DNA of 64,000 nucleotides, taken from contig JAKGHH010000002.1 in assembly GCA_022828595.1 (NCBI GenBank), forward strand, positions 41,944,222 through 42,008,221. Direction: 5' to 3'. This document shows, in pieces, positions 22,533 to 35,154 of this stretch. Position 1 is the stretch's first letter; the number at the start of each line of letters is the position of its first letter. Source of the stretch: Nelumbo lutea. Lineage: Eukaryota > Streptophyta > Magnoliopsida > Proteales > Nelumbonaceae. The notes below the pieces were generated by a model. The model ran no database searches, was not told where the DNA came from, and saw only the letters and a program-made list of their open reading frames with translations. A program made the translations under genes and the position numbers.

Positions 22533-23436
22533 GGTGAAATTGAAGTGGGTTGGGTCGGGTTTAAGTTAGTCCAAACCCAACTCTAAGGTGCAAATCTTCG
22601 GTTTGGGCCCGGACCAACCCGAGGTTAAGTCCAAATTTATAAATCCATGCCCAACCTGAGTTTAATCTAATAGAACTTAGATTGAGCTCGAGATCAAGCC
22701 GGGCAGGCCATATTAATTAAGCTTGGGTGGATTGGTCAGACTTAGAAGAATTTATATTTATAATTTTACATAGTCATCTTTTATTGAACTTTATGGCCTA
22801 ATTTAAAAATAGAATTGATTGAAAATATGGGCATAATTGACTGATTTTTAACCGTACATTATATTAATTAGAAAAAACCACACATTATATAAAGTTCTGC
22901 TCGTCACTGTATTGGACATGTCAGCGATCAAATCATGCATTCTTTTTTATATTGATGATTAATTCATTCAGTTGGTGTTTTGCATTTTTAAAGTAAAGAG
23001 TATTAGTTATTTATTTATTAGAAGGGACCCGTGTGATGCAAGACTACTAGTGGTAAAAAGATCAATCCTTATATTTTATAATATATATGTACTTTTTGAC
23101 TTTTATGTATTTTTAGAGGAATCATTCTTTCAAAAGGGCTTGATTTTAAAATGACTTTCTTGAACTTTTGCATTTAGTTTTGTTTTAATAATTTTATGAT
23201 TTCATTATAAAATAACAAATTGATAAAATTTTGAAGGTATTCATACCAACGAAAGATTAGGTTGACATGGATTAGATCAAATATACCTAGATCAAGGTTG
23301 ATTTTTTAATTAATTCAACTCCTATTCATCCACTTAGATCAAATTTGGATATGATACGAAAATCGAATATCATTAATAAATTAAACAAAAAATAATCATA
23401 ATATTATATATTACTAATAAAATAAGATAAAATAAT
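22533..23436. other. Intergenic; GGGTTGGGTCGGGTT-type repeat words
   Basis: 22545-22740 is rich in GGGTTGGGTCGGG and GGCCCGGACC words common in plant non-autonomous elements. The rest is AT-rich without genes. Confidence 0.4.
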
Positions 23437-23439
23437 TTA

Positions 23440-24177
23440 GGGCACGTTGGTTCGAGGGAATAAGGTTTGAAATCAGAACCAGAATGGGTCCAACTATTTG
23501 GTTGGGTAGAATCGGAATCTCATTTCCATTCTTGGTGGTAGGGATGGCATTTTCCGCCATAAAATTGGGGCCCCGCCCTGCCCTGCCTCGAATGGTGTGG
23601 GTTTCCCCGACCCTAAACAGGGATGGGGAAAATATTTTTTCCCTGAATCGGGGACAGGACAAGGACGGGTTTTATATATAATTCCCCGAACCTGAAGGTA
23701 AATTAGTAAAATATCTATAGGTTTAATATTGATATTTAAAATATCTCTAAGTTTTCCCTAAATTCTTAAAATCCTAGAATCCCACAATTTTATTTTTGAA
23801 TTACCCCTAAAGTATTATAATTCAATTCCTAAAATACCCCCAAATTCCTATATCTTATGTATAAATTGTTCATAAAATAGATAATTTTTAAGCAATTGCC
23901 TTGGAGCAGGGGAAATTTGGGGATTCCCCGTCCCTAATAGGGAATGGATGACCCACCCCAAACCTGTCCCATTGCCATTCCTACCTGGTCAAATGGCATC
24001 CGCCCATTTGAGGGAATGGCCATTCCCTAGCCCTCCTTTGGGATGAAATCTCATTCCAGCCGATTCTAATTTTCATTCATGTTCTTATCTAAATCAAACA
24101 AACTATGGGAATAGACCATTCCATTTCCAATTCCGAAGGATTTGAATTCTGATTTTGACTGTGAATGAAAAGGACCC
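23440..24177. mobile_element. PIF/Harbinger-type MITE with nested hAT-like insertion
   Basis: TTA flanks both ends (23437-23439 and 24178-24180). The right end, reversed, starts GGGTCCTTTTCATTC and the left GGGCACGTTGGTTC, so the termini are diverged. Interior phrases (CATTCCATTTCCAATTCCG) resemble 8292-8706. Inside it, about 23539-23982, is a TAGGGATGGCA...GCCATTCCTA element related to the one at 37287-37776. Confidence 0.6.
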
Positions 24178-24180
24178 TTA

Positions 24181-25077
24181 ATCTTATATCTATACTATTA
24201 TTAAAAGTGCAAATGGGGTCTCGGTTTTCTAGACCTTCTCCCTATTTTGAATTTGGCCCCTTTCCATTATGAGGGAAAAAAACGTAATTTGGATTATCAC
24301 TTTTTAGTTCATCTTATACCTCTCACTTTTTTCTCTTTTTTTTTTTTTTGACAAAAGCCCATAGGCATATTTATTGCAACTTTTTGGTCTTGAGCAAATA
24401 CAAGAAAATTTAGCTATGAAATGAGTAATAGACATGTTGAGCTCGGGCTTGGTTTTACCAAAATTTGAATGGTCCCAGCCCGAAGCCCAACCTCGACACA
24501 GTGTAAAGTAAGGATTGAAGCCTAACCCATGAACAAGTCCAATGAGCAATGCAGTTACTTGTATGTGGAGGGAAGGAGATTCATGTTTGATGAAGTCCTT
24601 CAAAAGGATCCCTACAATTAGCAAATTAAAGTATTTAAGTAAAAGGGATTTGAGAATTAGATCCAATAGAAAATTTGTAAACTTTTATGCATCTTCTTGA
24701 ATAGAGAAGTAAGAAAGACCCATGGCTTCAATTACTTTTGATAAGTCCAAGCAATTATTAATCACCAGCGCTAACACATAATTGTTAGATAGTGTATGCC
24801 CTTAGCTCCATCAAACTAATGTTCATTGAAATCTATATCTTCTCTATATTGAAATGTAATGTATAAAATTGGCACTTTCATGCTTTCTAGTTATTTTTGA
24901 GAATCACTTATCTTTTTTCTAGTTTTTTTTTTATTTTCTCATTTTAAAATTGAACAAAATAACTCAATTAGCCAATAAGCTTTAACACTTTTATCTCCTC
25001 TCATTAACTCAACATTAACACCATTTCCTCTTTCTCATTAACTACTTTAATTATCTCTTTTCATTAATTATGCCATT
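24181..25077. other. Intergenic; one foldback repeat at 24435-24534
   Basis: 24435-24534 is a second, more diverged copy of the TGTTCATGGGC foldback (ends TGTTGAGCTCGGGC and CCTAACCCATGAACA). The rest holds no gene. Confidence 0.45.
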
Positions 25078-25890
25078 AACTATCTATTCAATAAATCATG
25101 TCATTAATTCTCTCTCCTCTTCATTACTCCATTAAATTTCCTAAAATGCATTAACTTTATCTCTATATCTATATCCATTTCATTTTAACCATGTAGGCGT
25201 TTAAGATCAATGTCATTTCTTTAAAAAACGACGCCACATCAGATTTTTTTTTTTAGAAAATTCATGCTTAGTTAACCATTTTTTTCGAAAAAACATTTTC
25301 TCAGATCACGCCTTGGAAATCAAGAAAGGCGTGGTATGAGAAAACACCCTTTTTGGTGTTTTCTCTTTTTTTTTTTTTTCTACTATTGCTAGCAATAATG
25401 TGCTGATGTGGTGTTGGAAAATGCCTATAGCAGCAACAAATTAAAGCATGGTACCAAATAGAAAACCAGAGAAAACATCATGCTTATACAACACCATTTT
25501 CTAAAAAAACACCTCTCAAGAAATGGCATTGATCCTAAACACCTCCTATAATTTTATATACATTAGATAGATTTATATTAAATTATAATTATCAACAAAA
25601 AATAATTATATTGAAACGAAGATATTCAATGATATATTACTAGGCTAAATAATCTAGTTAAATGTAAGAGTAATTATGCCACTAATTCTCTCTCATCTTT
25701 ATTACTCCACTGTATTGCCTAAAATTCATTAATTTATCTATACTCTATATCCATTTCAAAATAACTATAATGGTATATATATTAGATATATTTATATTAA
25801 ACTATAATTATCAACAAAAAATAATTATATTGAAATGGAGATATTCAATGATATATTATTAAGCTAAATAATATACTTAAATTTAAGAGA
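25078..25890. repeat. Tandem duplication; one unit interrupted by a MITE
   Basis: Unit 1 is 25078-25193 plus 25550-25670; unit 2 is 25675-25890. Shared phrases include ATTACTCCA, CTATATCCATTTCA and ATAATTATCAACAAAAAATA. Unit 1 is broken by the MITE at 25194-25549; unit 2 is an empty-site relative. Confidence 0.7.
25194..25549. mobile_element. Foldback MITE, ~356 bp
   Basis: The left end TAGGCGTTTAAGATCAATGT (continuing CATTTCTT) is inverted as AAGAAATGGCATTGATCCTA (continuing AACACCTCCTA) at the right. Secondary inverted words GCCACATCAG and CTGATGTGG lie inside. The same words occur in the element at 46031-48510. Confidence 0.7.
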
Positions 25891-26241
25891 CAATTTATTT
25901 TTAAGTTAATTAATTAAGTAATTTATATTTCAGAATAAATATTATTTAATTCACTCAACAAATAAACCGATGTTTTAAAAGTCAACTTGGAGCCTGAATA
26001 GTTTTTAACTCTAGGTCATATGCCAAAGATTTAATTGTCCGGGTTGGAAAAATCAAACCATAACACATCATCCATCTATATATGTATAATATGATATAAT
26101 ATAATTACATTTTGTATGTATATTATTTTAGGTTCAATTTGTACTTTTTATTTTAGCTTTTAATTTTTTTTATAAATAAAAAGTCAGAAATTGAAATTTG
26201 AGATCACAAAATGAGGTTTTTTTTGTATAGTGGAGTTGTAA
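25891..26241. other. No feature recognised
   Basis: AT-rich intergenic DNA. Confidence 0.4.
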
Positions 26242-26885
26242 AGATCATGAAAAGTTACCCAAATGAAAAAAGATCACCCCAATCAAAAACAATTGGGCAC
26301 AAAGTTAAGTCCTCTAGAAGTTTATGACCCAATGACTAGATCAAAAGGGTCAATGGTTCAACCGCATAAATTGAACAGGTTTTGACCAAATCAACGGTTT
26401 TTGACAAAATACTAGGTTTTAAGAAACCTAGAATTAGAAATAGGGCCGAGAAAAGGTTCGAAAGGTTTAATTGCCTAAGTCAATGATGAGTTGAAAACAT
26501 TGAATAAAACATCATAAAAATTATAACCCATTTATATATCATTTGAAATAATAAAAATTAGTTAACCATAGTAAAAATAATTTATTAAATTACTTAAATA
26601 AGATAAAAATAATTATTAATTATTATTATAGATAAATATATTTTTATTAATATAATAAAAACAAATAAATTAATAAAATGTAATAAGATAAACCAAAAAC
26701 TAATGTCCATTTAAATTATATAAAACTAATACAAAATTATCTAATAATTATTAGTTTTATAATTAAATTTTACTAATGAACTTAAATTCCATTAAAAATA
26801 AAAATTTAATACAATTAATTAAATTTAATATAGATTAATAAAAAATTATTAAATTTAAATATAGTTTAGTTAATTTAAAATCAAC
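26242..26885. repeat. Dispersed AT-rich repeat, copy 2
   Basis: Collinear with 20705-21235 and, at its left end (GATCATGAAAAGTTACCCAA), with 36824-37115. Confidence 0.7.
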
Positions 26886-28281
26886 TAAAAAGACTTGCCA
26901 AGTAGCCCCTCGTTAATGATACTCTACTGAGTATCGAACTTGTTTGCTTTTGATATACTAACCAATGAGATTCTTTTGGGGCTAGATATGTAGGTACGTT
27001 GGAGAAAAATGGAATGTCACTTGGGTAAGTGATTATTTTGATAAGATAAACCACTTTGTCAAATAAATAAAATACCTTGAAGTACACTTTCTTTGATTGA
27101 AACCTAAAACTTCCATCAATGGATTTTATAAGTCTTAAAATCATTTTGCAAAATGTATGTGTAATAAATAAATAATCTATTTTTATAAAGGTTATAATTT
27201 GGTTTTAATCCTAAGATCCATCTGAGTGAAAGGCGTGGCACAACATCTTGTAGTCAGGAAAGAGGTCCTTCTCTATTAACAATGTCTCAATACTATCAAT
27301 TGATAGATTAACTGCAAATGTTACTTTGGACCAATAACCTGATGGGCATTTCTTAGTTCAAATTATTGAACTTGGGCTCATAGGATAGATGAAACCTAAG
27401 CCACTCACTTTAAACATCTATTGGATCTATTTAGGCCTAATATGTTGATGGACAATTCACTATATGAGGGAGTGAATTCGGCCCATGCACTAAGGAGTGT
27501 TTGAATTGAGATATTTGTAGGTCCCATGCCATACATAGATAAGGTTCTAGTTCAGTTTTGAGAAAATTAGGAAAATAAGTGGTAATCTAAACTTCAACGT
27601 CCTAGTTTAACTAGGAGGTTACCTAGTTTAACTAGTTGTAGCTGAATTAGAAAACTTTTAGTTCTCTTTATCCTAAGTTATTTGGGTTGTTTCCTAAAAT
27701 CTAGCTTTTCTATTTAGTTAAGAGTGATAGGAAACTCCTAGTAGAACTCTCTAGAGTCCAAAACTATAGAAGTTATAAAGATGGAGACTAGGGTATGCAG
27801 TTTGGACCAAATCGATCTAGTGTTTCAACCCTAATTCGACCTAAGTGAGAGAGAGGCTTTTTTCCCTTTCTGCCATCATTGTTTTCACACACAAAAAAAA
27901 AAAAAAAAAAAAAAAAACTACCTTTTAGTAGTATATTGGAGTGTAACATTGCTGAATTTGATTTAGCCCAGAGAGTGCACAATATTCACATTGATTCTCT
28001 AAATTTTAATTAATAGTTCAATCACCATTGTATCTATGCCATCTTCAGCTACGTGTGGACTCTGCACTTGTGGACTAATATCAAGTGGCATCTCTTCCAA
28101 TTTGTTGGAACCAATCTTGCCATGTTTATTCTAAATCAATCCCAGAGAAAAACTATTTTTCTCATGTAAAATTAGATTTTTCTGTGTATTGATCTTGGAA
28201 ATGTTTGAAATTCACCATTCTCCTCATCAATATTTAATCTTTTTGACTTAAATTTATCCCATTCTTTAGTGGTATCTGAGC
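26886..28281 (+). mobile_element. Possible copia-type LTR fragment ending at a primer-binding-like site
   Basis: TGGTATCTGAGC at 28270-28281 differs by one base from TGGTATCAGAGC, the site complementary to initiator tRNA-Met used by many plant copia elements. The upstream 27540-28260 has LTR-like leader composition, and an A-run of about 25 nt lies at 27893-27917. No partner LTR or coding region follows. 26886-27230 is plain AT-rich DNA. Confidence 0.35.
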
Positions 28282-29073
28282 ATTAGGTTTTGATTTAGCA
28301 TTAGGTCACCTAGAATTGTTCAATGCGATATGAAAAGTTTTGTTTGTTTTCTTTGGAAATTCGATTCTCTCTATTAAGGGCCTTGTGATCTGAATAATTT
28401 ATTGTTATATTACTATGACTGAGAATTATTTTTGTTTATTGTTCAATGGTTGAATGTCTGGTGTGTGGTGGTGGTTCAAGTTCAAATTTTGATTGTGTTA
28501 GTTATGGTTGTAAGTACATAGGTGGCCATTTCTGGTAGTCTTTACCATGGTGCATTCTTCATTTTTTTTCCTTTTTTTAAAAAGAAATGTATTAGGGGTT
28601 TTTCCATTGTAATCATTAGATTAGGTTTTTGTTTTATTTTGGACAACTTAGAGTAGCATCCAACTTACAAGGTGATGAAGATCATTGATCAATCTTGGAG
28701 GTGGAGACCTTGTTTGATGAGCAAGGAAGAACCATTACTCATTTCAACCACCACACTCCCAATTACCTATTTGCATAATCTGTTATGTTATAATTTCTTT
28801 GTTGTTTCTATAGTTATTTACATGATATCAATTTTGATTGGCTAAAGCGATGGCACACCAAACCCTATGTTAAAATTACCCGCAATCAATCTAAATGTTG
28901 GATCGATTCTAGAGCTTATTGGTTGAAGTGCCAACATTCCAAAACACCAATTTTATGGTCGTTTATGTTAAAGAAATACCAGGGGTTTATGGGTTAACAC
29001 CTTACCTAATATAGCCCATGCTTGGAAACCTAATAATTTGAGGTTAAACCAAGGCTAGCCCAAATCGACAGAC
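28282..29073. other. No gene recognised
   Basis: Sequence after the putative primer-binding site has no gag-like frame, and nothing else is recognisable. Confidence 0.4.
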
Positions 29074-29076
29074 TTA

Positions 29077-29481
29077 GGGGTCGTTTGATTGAACTTTTTA
29101 GAGGTATGAATCTAAAAATGCTACTTTTCAAACCTCACCCCTTGTTTGGTTTTACCTCTTAAAATTGGTCTGAACCTTATTTTCAGATCTGAAAATAATA
29201 AACCTTTGGCTGACTCTTAACGCGCTCAGACACGTTTCAGAGCCAGTGCATAGTCCAAAATATCCTTACAATATTTTGGAAATGACGCTAGTTACTCTTG
29301 ATAACCCCAAACCCAGAAAACCTAAACATTCGAACTCTCTTTCTCTCTCACTCTTTCTCTCTCTCTCCACCCTATCTTCTCGCCACTGCCGCTGCAAGTC
29401 TCTCTCACCCCTGTCTTCTCTCGCTCTCTCTCTCTCTTCGCCCTATATTCTCGCCACAAGCACTGCAACTTGTAGCATCTC

Positions 29482-29515
<34 letters not shown>

Positions 29516-30091
29516 GTCTTCCCACCACCGCTACTGCCATTGCAACACGCAATAGCAGTGGTTCGGTGAATAATAATAATATTTTTATTAATTATTTTAA
29601 TAAATTTTATTAAACATTAATTATTTTTTATTAAATTTATTTGTGTTATTTATTATTTATTTTTATTAACTAGTAATTTTAATTATTTCATTAATTTTTA
29701 TTTGTGTAAATTATTAATTAGTAATTATTAATTATTTTAATAATTTTATAGTCATTAATTATTTTTTTAATTTTAATCGTTTCATTTATTAATTAGTAAT
29801 TATTAATTTATTATTTTTATTTGTATTGTTTCAATATTATTTTGAGGTTGAAAATTACTTTTTATGAGATAATGCAAATTGAATTCAACATTTCCAAATA
29901 GTATTTTTAGGGGTAAAATAGTAAAATCATTAAATTTTAGATGGTAAAGGGTTGATCCAATACAAACAAACTTATGGATTTATATCCTCTTAAAAATAGA
30001 AAAGCATCTTATGCCTCTTTTCAGATTTCAGACACTTCTAATATCTTTTTAACTTTTCATATCTGAATTTTTAGATTTATCAAACACCACC
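29077..30091. mobile_element. PIF/Harbinger-type non-autonomous element, 1015 bp
   Basis: The left end GGGGTCGTTTGATTGAAC opposes the reversed right end GGTGGTGTTTGATAAATC; TTA flanks both sides (29074-29076 and 30092-30094). The interior contains a long CT microsatellite (about 29335-29515) and an AT-rich stretch (29570-29830). No transposase. Confidence 0.65.
29335..29515. repeat. CT-rich microsatellite with TCTCTC blocks
   Basis: Several (TC)n runs interrupted by GCCACTGCCGCTGCAAGT-like spacers. It opens long frames in several phases that are not genes. Confidence 0.85.
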
Positions 30092-30094
30092 TTA

Positions 30095-31189
30095 GATATG
30101 GGCTAAATTGATTTTAGAAAAAGGGCCAATGTTCAAGGAAGGTTTTAAATGTTAAAACTAATTCAATAATGGGCTAAAAATGTGTTAAACTTAATGGACT
30201 TGGGCTTCCCAAGCCTTTCTTTATTTATGCTTGTGAATAGGATTCCAACTTGCTATGTGGTTTGTGAAATTGCCACATAGGCCATAAGTGCTTAGCCCAT
30301 GTATAGACCTTATGTGACTCTCTACACCCATCATGATTAGATGCACATCATCACCATGGTGTCCCTTAACCATTGCATGATTCCCTTAATGTGGGTCCTT
30401 TTTATTCCCTTAAGAGGAATCTCTACAATAATCCTAACCCAATGGGACCCACCTAGAATCTAACTTTAAAAAAGCCAATAGGAGTTACTATGGTTGGACC
30501 AAAACTTGACTTAGAGCTAGTTTTATTCACCCAAGAAAAATATAAATGCTTTAAATAGGGATTAAATTAAGAAGCAATCTCTAAAAGCCTTCCATCAATG
30601 ATGTGAAAGGTGAGCTAATGCGGTAAATAGATATGCACCATAAAATTGGCTAATCTACTTGACTGTTGATGTTCTTGGAGCACCTCAAAAGATAATAAGG
30701 ATGTTATAAACAAATGGGAGAGGCTTATTTTAAAATTGAAAACTCTCTCATAGTACCTTTGAACTCATGATATGCTGGGATAGCACTTACTCATTTTAGT
30801 GATTTAACCTAAAATGGTTATGAATCCCGTTTAATAGAGGCCAAAGAGGAAACTCTTCCAAGATGAAAGGATGCATGATCCTTCGTAGGAAGTGATTAGG
30901 TTTTGCAATTGAAACTAGAGGTGATCATGAAAAACTGAAAAATCGAACCAAACCAAAAATTTTGGTTAACTAAACCAACTAGTTCACTATTTTTGAAAAA
31001 ACAAAGGTACCGATTCAGTTTCGATTAACCAATATAAAAAATCAGTAGTTAACCGGACCAAAGGCTTGATCGAGTGTCTCAAGTTGGAACTGACAATTTG
31101 GGAAACTTAAAAGATTTGCATTCTAGTTAAAATGCCAAACCGGTTAAACCAAAGTACAATTATCGAGTTAGTTGGATTTTTTATCAATT
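30095..31189. other. Intergenic; possible left end of a hAT element at about 30914
   Basis: TAGAGGTGATCATG at 30914 resembles a TAGRGRTG-type hAT terminus and is followed by AACCAAACC-rich subterminal DNA up to the transposase remnant. No gene in the earlier part. Confidence 0.35.
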
Positions 31190-31640
31190 CCTCTTAGATG
31201 CCCTCTCAAACCCAATTTGATATTGGCCCTAGTAATTTTAAGGCGCCAAGAAAGAAAACTAGTGATGTTTGGAAATGCTTTTCCATCAAGGCTGTTGCGG
31301 GAAAGGGCATGGAAGCAATTTGTAATAAATGTAACAATGATTTTTGCTATCAAAGTAGTGTTGGCACTAGCCATTTGAAAAGACATGTATAAAAATGTTA
31401 GATGTCCAACACATGAAATTTTGATATTTCAGCCTATTGGAAAAGCACAAGAAAATAATTATCTTGTGCTTGCCGCTATGACATGTGATATACTAACCCC
31501 TTCAATGTCCATAGTAGAATCAAAATCTTGTTTTAGTGCATGAAACAAGGTGCTAGATGAGAGGAGTTGGATGATAGATGGAACATAGGAGATGTGCATT
31601 TGTTTAAAAGAAAAGGAAAGTGGGACTTGAAGAAAATTTT
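31190..31640 (+). pseudogene. Collapsed hAT transposase: BED finger joined to C-terminal dimerisation motif
   Basis: 31198-31400 encodes a BED-type zinc finger: TSDVWKCFSIK, then CNKCNNDFC and SHLKRHV-stop-KC, keeping the C-x2-C and H-x4-H spacing. After a frame change, 31404-31610 encodes YLVLAAMTCDILTPSMSIVE followed by SKSCFSA-stop-NKVLDERS, the hAT C-terminal dimerisation pattern. The whole catalytic middle (several hundred residues in intact hAT proteins) is missing. It is non-functional. Confidence 0.75.
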
Positions 31641-32664
31641 TTAGATAATTGTAAATTTTGAGATTTTCAGTTTTATTTGTACCTTGTAAGCTATTTGTAA
31701 TTTTTTTTCAATTTCATTGTAAATTTTTATTTTCAATTTTTGTATAGCATTTTTCAATTTCATTTAATCATTTTTTATTTTTTATTGTATGAATTGACTA
31801 TTCATACGAAATAAAATTTTAAGATGTTTTTTTTTTCAAATTGATGTTGCAATCATTGATTTTGTCATTTTCCCTTCAAATTTTCATTATTTTTTGAGTT
31901 TTATTTTTTTTTGTAGTGAAAACAACAATAAAAAAATAACGTGAAATAATACTGGTCGGCATGACCCACATTACACCACTACACTTGTGTAGAGATGCTA
32001 AAGCAAATACGTGGGTGCTTGTCAGAGAACAAGTTCTTTGAATTTAACCCATTAGTAGAAAAATTACATGAAATCTATTGTCAAAAATTGATTCTATCAT
32101 CACAATCATGTAAATAATACTTAAACCTAAGGCATCATGGATATCTTATGTATAAGGTGCTACAATTTGATGGTATAAACACTTATGCCTTCACCAAGGG
32201 ATATAAGCATATACATGTCAACTATAGTGCCATATGCATGGAGGTATGTGAATGCACAAGGAGAATGTCCTATGTGGTTAAAATTGATGTGACTCAAGAA
32301 GTCCATGGCCAAGGTAGTATGATTTATGGAAAGAATTCCAAGTGTCACCATATGAGTAATCACCAATTAAGTGGGACATATGATTGAGCCATAGGATTTA
32401 ACACATTCACCATGACTCTACTCTTTTAAGACATTATATAATAGAAGGATATGACTATGTGATAACTATAGGTGGAATCTGCAAGATTGAAACTACTAGG
32501 GTGGCCATGACATAGTACTAAGTGTCACTCATGATCTATGGAACCCCAATGAATAATGGTCAATTATTCACAATCAAGGGAGAATTAAAAGAGTTTTAAT
32601 TCAATTCAAATGGAAGGAATTCCATTTGGGATGTTGGAGGAGTTAGGCATCATTTACCACTACT
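31641..32664. other. Intergenic, no gene seen
   Basis: AT-rich. The right end of the hAT remnant could not be found. Confidence 0.4.
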
Positions 32665-32874
32665 TAATAGTAGACCTATTCATTGGTCGAGTAGCCCAAC
32701 AGTCTGACCTGACCCATTCTAAGTTAGGCTTGGACATGAATTTAGGCCTGCAGGCTCAAGCTCGGGCCCAAAATACTAGGCCCGTATTTTTTAGGCCAGG
32801 CTTGGTTTTTCTCAAAAAAGCCTGGCTCAAGCCCGAGTCTGAGCCTGACTTGATAATATGTTATATAACATGAA

Positions 32875-32916
<42 letters not shown>

Positions 32917-33180
32917 GCAATATGTTTTTCTTTGTTTCTCTTCTCTTTTTTCAAGTCATAGTGGGATCTTTCATTATTTTTGGATTTTGAGGTCTTTTAA
33001 TATAAATAAAACAAATTTTAATTAAAAAAAAATATTTTTCCAAAATTTCTGGTCGGGCTTCAAGATTTATATGAGGGTTAGACTCAAGCTTAAGACCTAG
33101 GCCCAATGGTTGGGCTAGGCTTAGTCTTGGGCCTGAATGTATTCTATTAATACAAAGACAAAGCTTGGCCTGTGAACAAG
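32665..33180. repeat. GGGCTAGGCTTGG-type dispersed repeat with CA/TA microsatellite
   Basis: GC-richer arms (32690-32850 and 33045-33175) with words such as AGGCTTGG and GGCCCAA in opposite sense flank an AT-rich middle that contains a compound (CA)n(TA)n microsatellite at 32875-32915. Probably a larger relative of the foldback at 13744-13852. Confidence 0.5.
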
Positions 33181-33639
33181 TATACTTAATAGTATTGAAC
33201 TTAAGAGGTTACCCACATTAAGGGACAAAGTGCAAACAAAGTATGAGAGAAGGGTGTAATCACTAAAAGGGGTTTTAATGAAGAGACTTAATTATAATTA
33301 TGGAAAAGTTATGAGATAAGCTCTCCTAATTGTAATATGAGCATAATTTATGAGATAAGCTCTATAAAAGGAGTGCATGGGGCAGCCCCTAGGGTTTAAG
33401 GCAACATTCTTACTGCTAAGCTAAATCCTAATCTAAGAAAAAGATTGCTAGCTCAATCTTGCAGCCCCCCTTATCCCTCTTCCTTATTCTCTTGAATTAA
33501 ATTCAAGAAAGTGAATTTGGAGCTTTGAGCTATTGTTGTTTTATGTAGTTATCTTGGAGGCCAAACAATTACGAAACTACAAAAAAAAAAGGATCGAGCT
33601 GAGGTTTTGTACACCACCATGGACTTGATTTGAGAGAGC
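33181..33639 (+). other. LTR-like leader sequence
   Basis: TTATGAGATAAGCTCT is repeated at about 33309 and 33351, the second copy running into TATAAAAGG (33363-33371). A transcript-leader-like segment follows. It could be a solo LTR, but no ends were identified. Confidence 0.3.
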
Positions 33640-34330
33640 ATTATTAAGGCTATAAGGTTAATCTCCAATTACTAAAGGAGCATTCTATAGTCTGAACTGT
33701 TTTTCTTATTGTCAGTTTAAAAAAACATATCAAAACCATTTGGTTTGTCAATAAATTGCTTTTCAAAGAAAACACACGTTCTTGGTTGTGCATGTGTTTT
33801 TTGTTTTCAATATTGAAACCAAATACATATTCTTAAATTTATAGTTTCAAAAACATGTTTTCATCTGGTTATTTAATATCATGTTCTATAAATCATATAA
33901 TATCTATACTACAAAGCTTGTTTTTATTTTTAAACCATTATTTTGATGGTTCTAAAAATAGGTATTGTTTTTTGGAATAAATCAACTTATTTTTATCTTT
34001 GAAAACAAAATAGAGTTTAAGAACATGTTTTAGTTTTTATTTTTTTCTTATGGATGCAATGATTTCAAAAACATTCATGTTGTATAACAACCCCTAAATA
34101 TATATCCAAAAGTAATAATCTCAATAATTACCAATTTAACAAAAAAAATCCAACTTAAATAGAGCAAGATAAGTTTTAAATCATTAAATGAAACAACTAC
34201 GTTGGTTACATTTCATTAGCTTTAAACCACTTTTTTTTAATTCAATCAAGAAAAGTTCTACAATTAAGTTTTTAGTTGAATTAGATTGCAAAAAGTAGGC
34301 TCATGAGGATCAAACACTAGACCGCTTGGT
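33640..34330. repeat. Duplicated segment, copy 1, split by a MITE
   Basis: Matches 35155-35425 (GGTTAATCTCCAATWACTAAA; then AATCAAGAA and AAGYTTTTAGTT landmarks). The match is interrupted by the insertion 33677-34094. Confidence 0.65.
33677..34094. mobile_element. MITE inserted at TAAA, 418 bp
   Basis: Flanked by TAAA on both sides (33673-33676 and 34095-34098), consistent with a TAA target duplication. The homologous site in the second copy (about 35200) lacks it. The right end TTGTATAACAACCCC resembles the TTGTCAAACACCCCC end of the element at 46031-48510. The left end is diverged. Confidence 0.55.
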
Positions 34331-35154
34331 CAAATAGATTTTGATACCATGTCAAGGAATTGTTCAACCTAAAAGCTTAAGGTGTTAAGTGATGTTTATT
34401 AATAGGTTTTTATTCTCTATAGGTTTTAAAAAGTTATGGTATACTTAAGAGAATTGAAGAAAAGTTAAGGAAAGTTTTAAATAACAACTTGATAATTAAT
34501 AGAAGGGACGTGTTTACATATTTATTTAAAACATGAAGGGAGGAAATCTTTGTATAGCTCAAAGTGTAGAGGAGGCTGAAGTTTTTGTCAAAGAACATAG
34601 GAAAGGTTTTAAGTAATTTTCCCTTAACACAATGTTATTAGAATTGGACTAGACAAAAAATAAATACAAATTGAAAAGCTCATTTCATAACAATTTTATA
34701 AGTTTAACCATTAATTAGATTATTCAACTCATAAAACTCAAAATATAAAGAGCTCACTAGTCATTGGTTTAATTGTTGGATCCCATATAAGTCTGACAAC
34801 AATGCCCTGGAAAATATATTGGAGTTTGTATATTGATGCATCAAAGGCAACTACGAAATCATATACATATCCGATCGTCCTCCAAAAAATCTAACATCCA
34901 ATACTGACCATAAAAACTATGGTAGGAGAGACAAATAATATTTGTTAAACAAATAAAGGGGAGAGAATGTCCTATATTAAATGGCCAAAAAGCCAAGAAC
35001 AATATGGCATATTGAAAAAGGTAACTAACACAAAGTGCAATAAAGCTATCACATTTTAGCTAATCTCTTAACATTAAATATCTTACATTCTAAGATTTTA
35101 GTGAAGGGACTCTATTAATCATACTAAGAATAGAAAATGCAAGGTAGAATTGAG
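34331..35154. other. No feature recognised
   Basis: AT-rich intergenic DNA without genes. Confidence 0.4.

Noticed and set aside
24304..24666. 120-codon minus-strand frame
   Set aside because: It overlaps a foldback repeat and an oligo-T run; no domain.
29246..29569. Overlapping ~100-codon frames in a CT-rich tract
   Set aside because: Frames are open only because the (TC)n repeat lacks stops; they are low-complexity Ser/Leu or Arg/Glu products.
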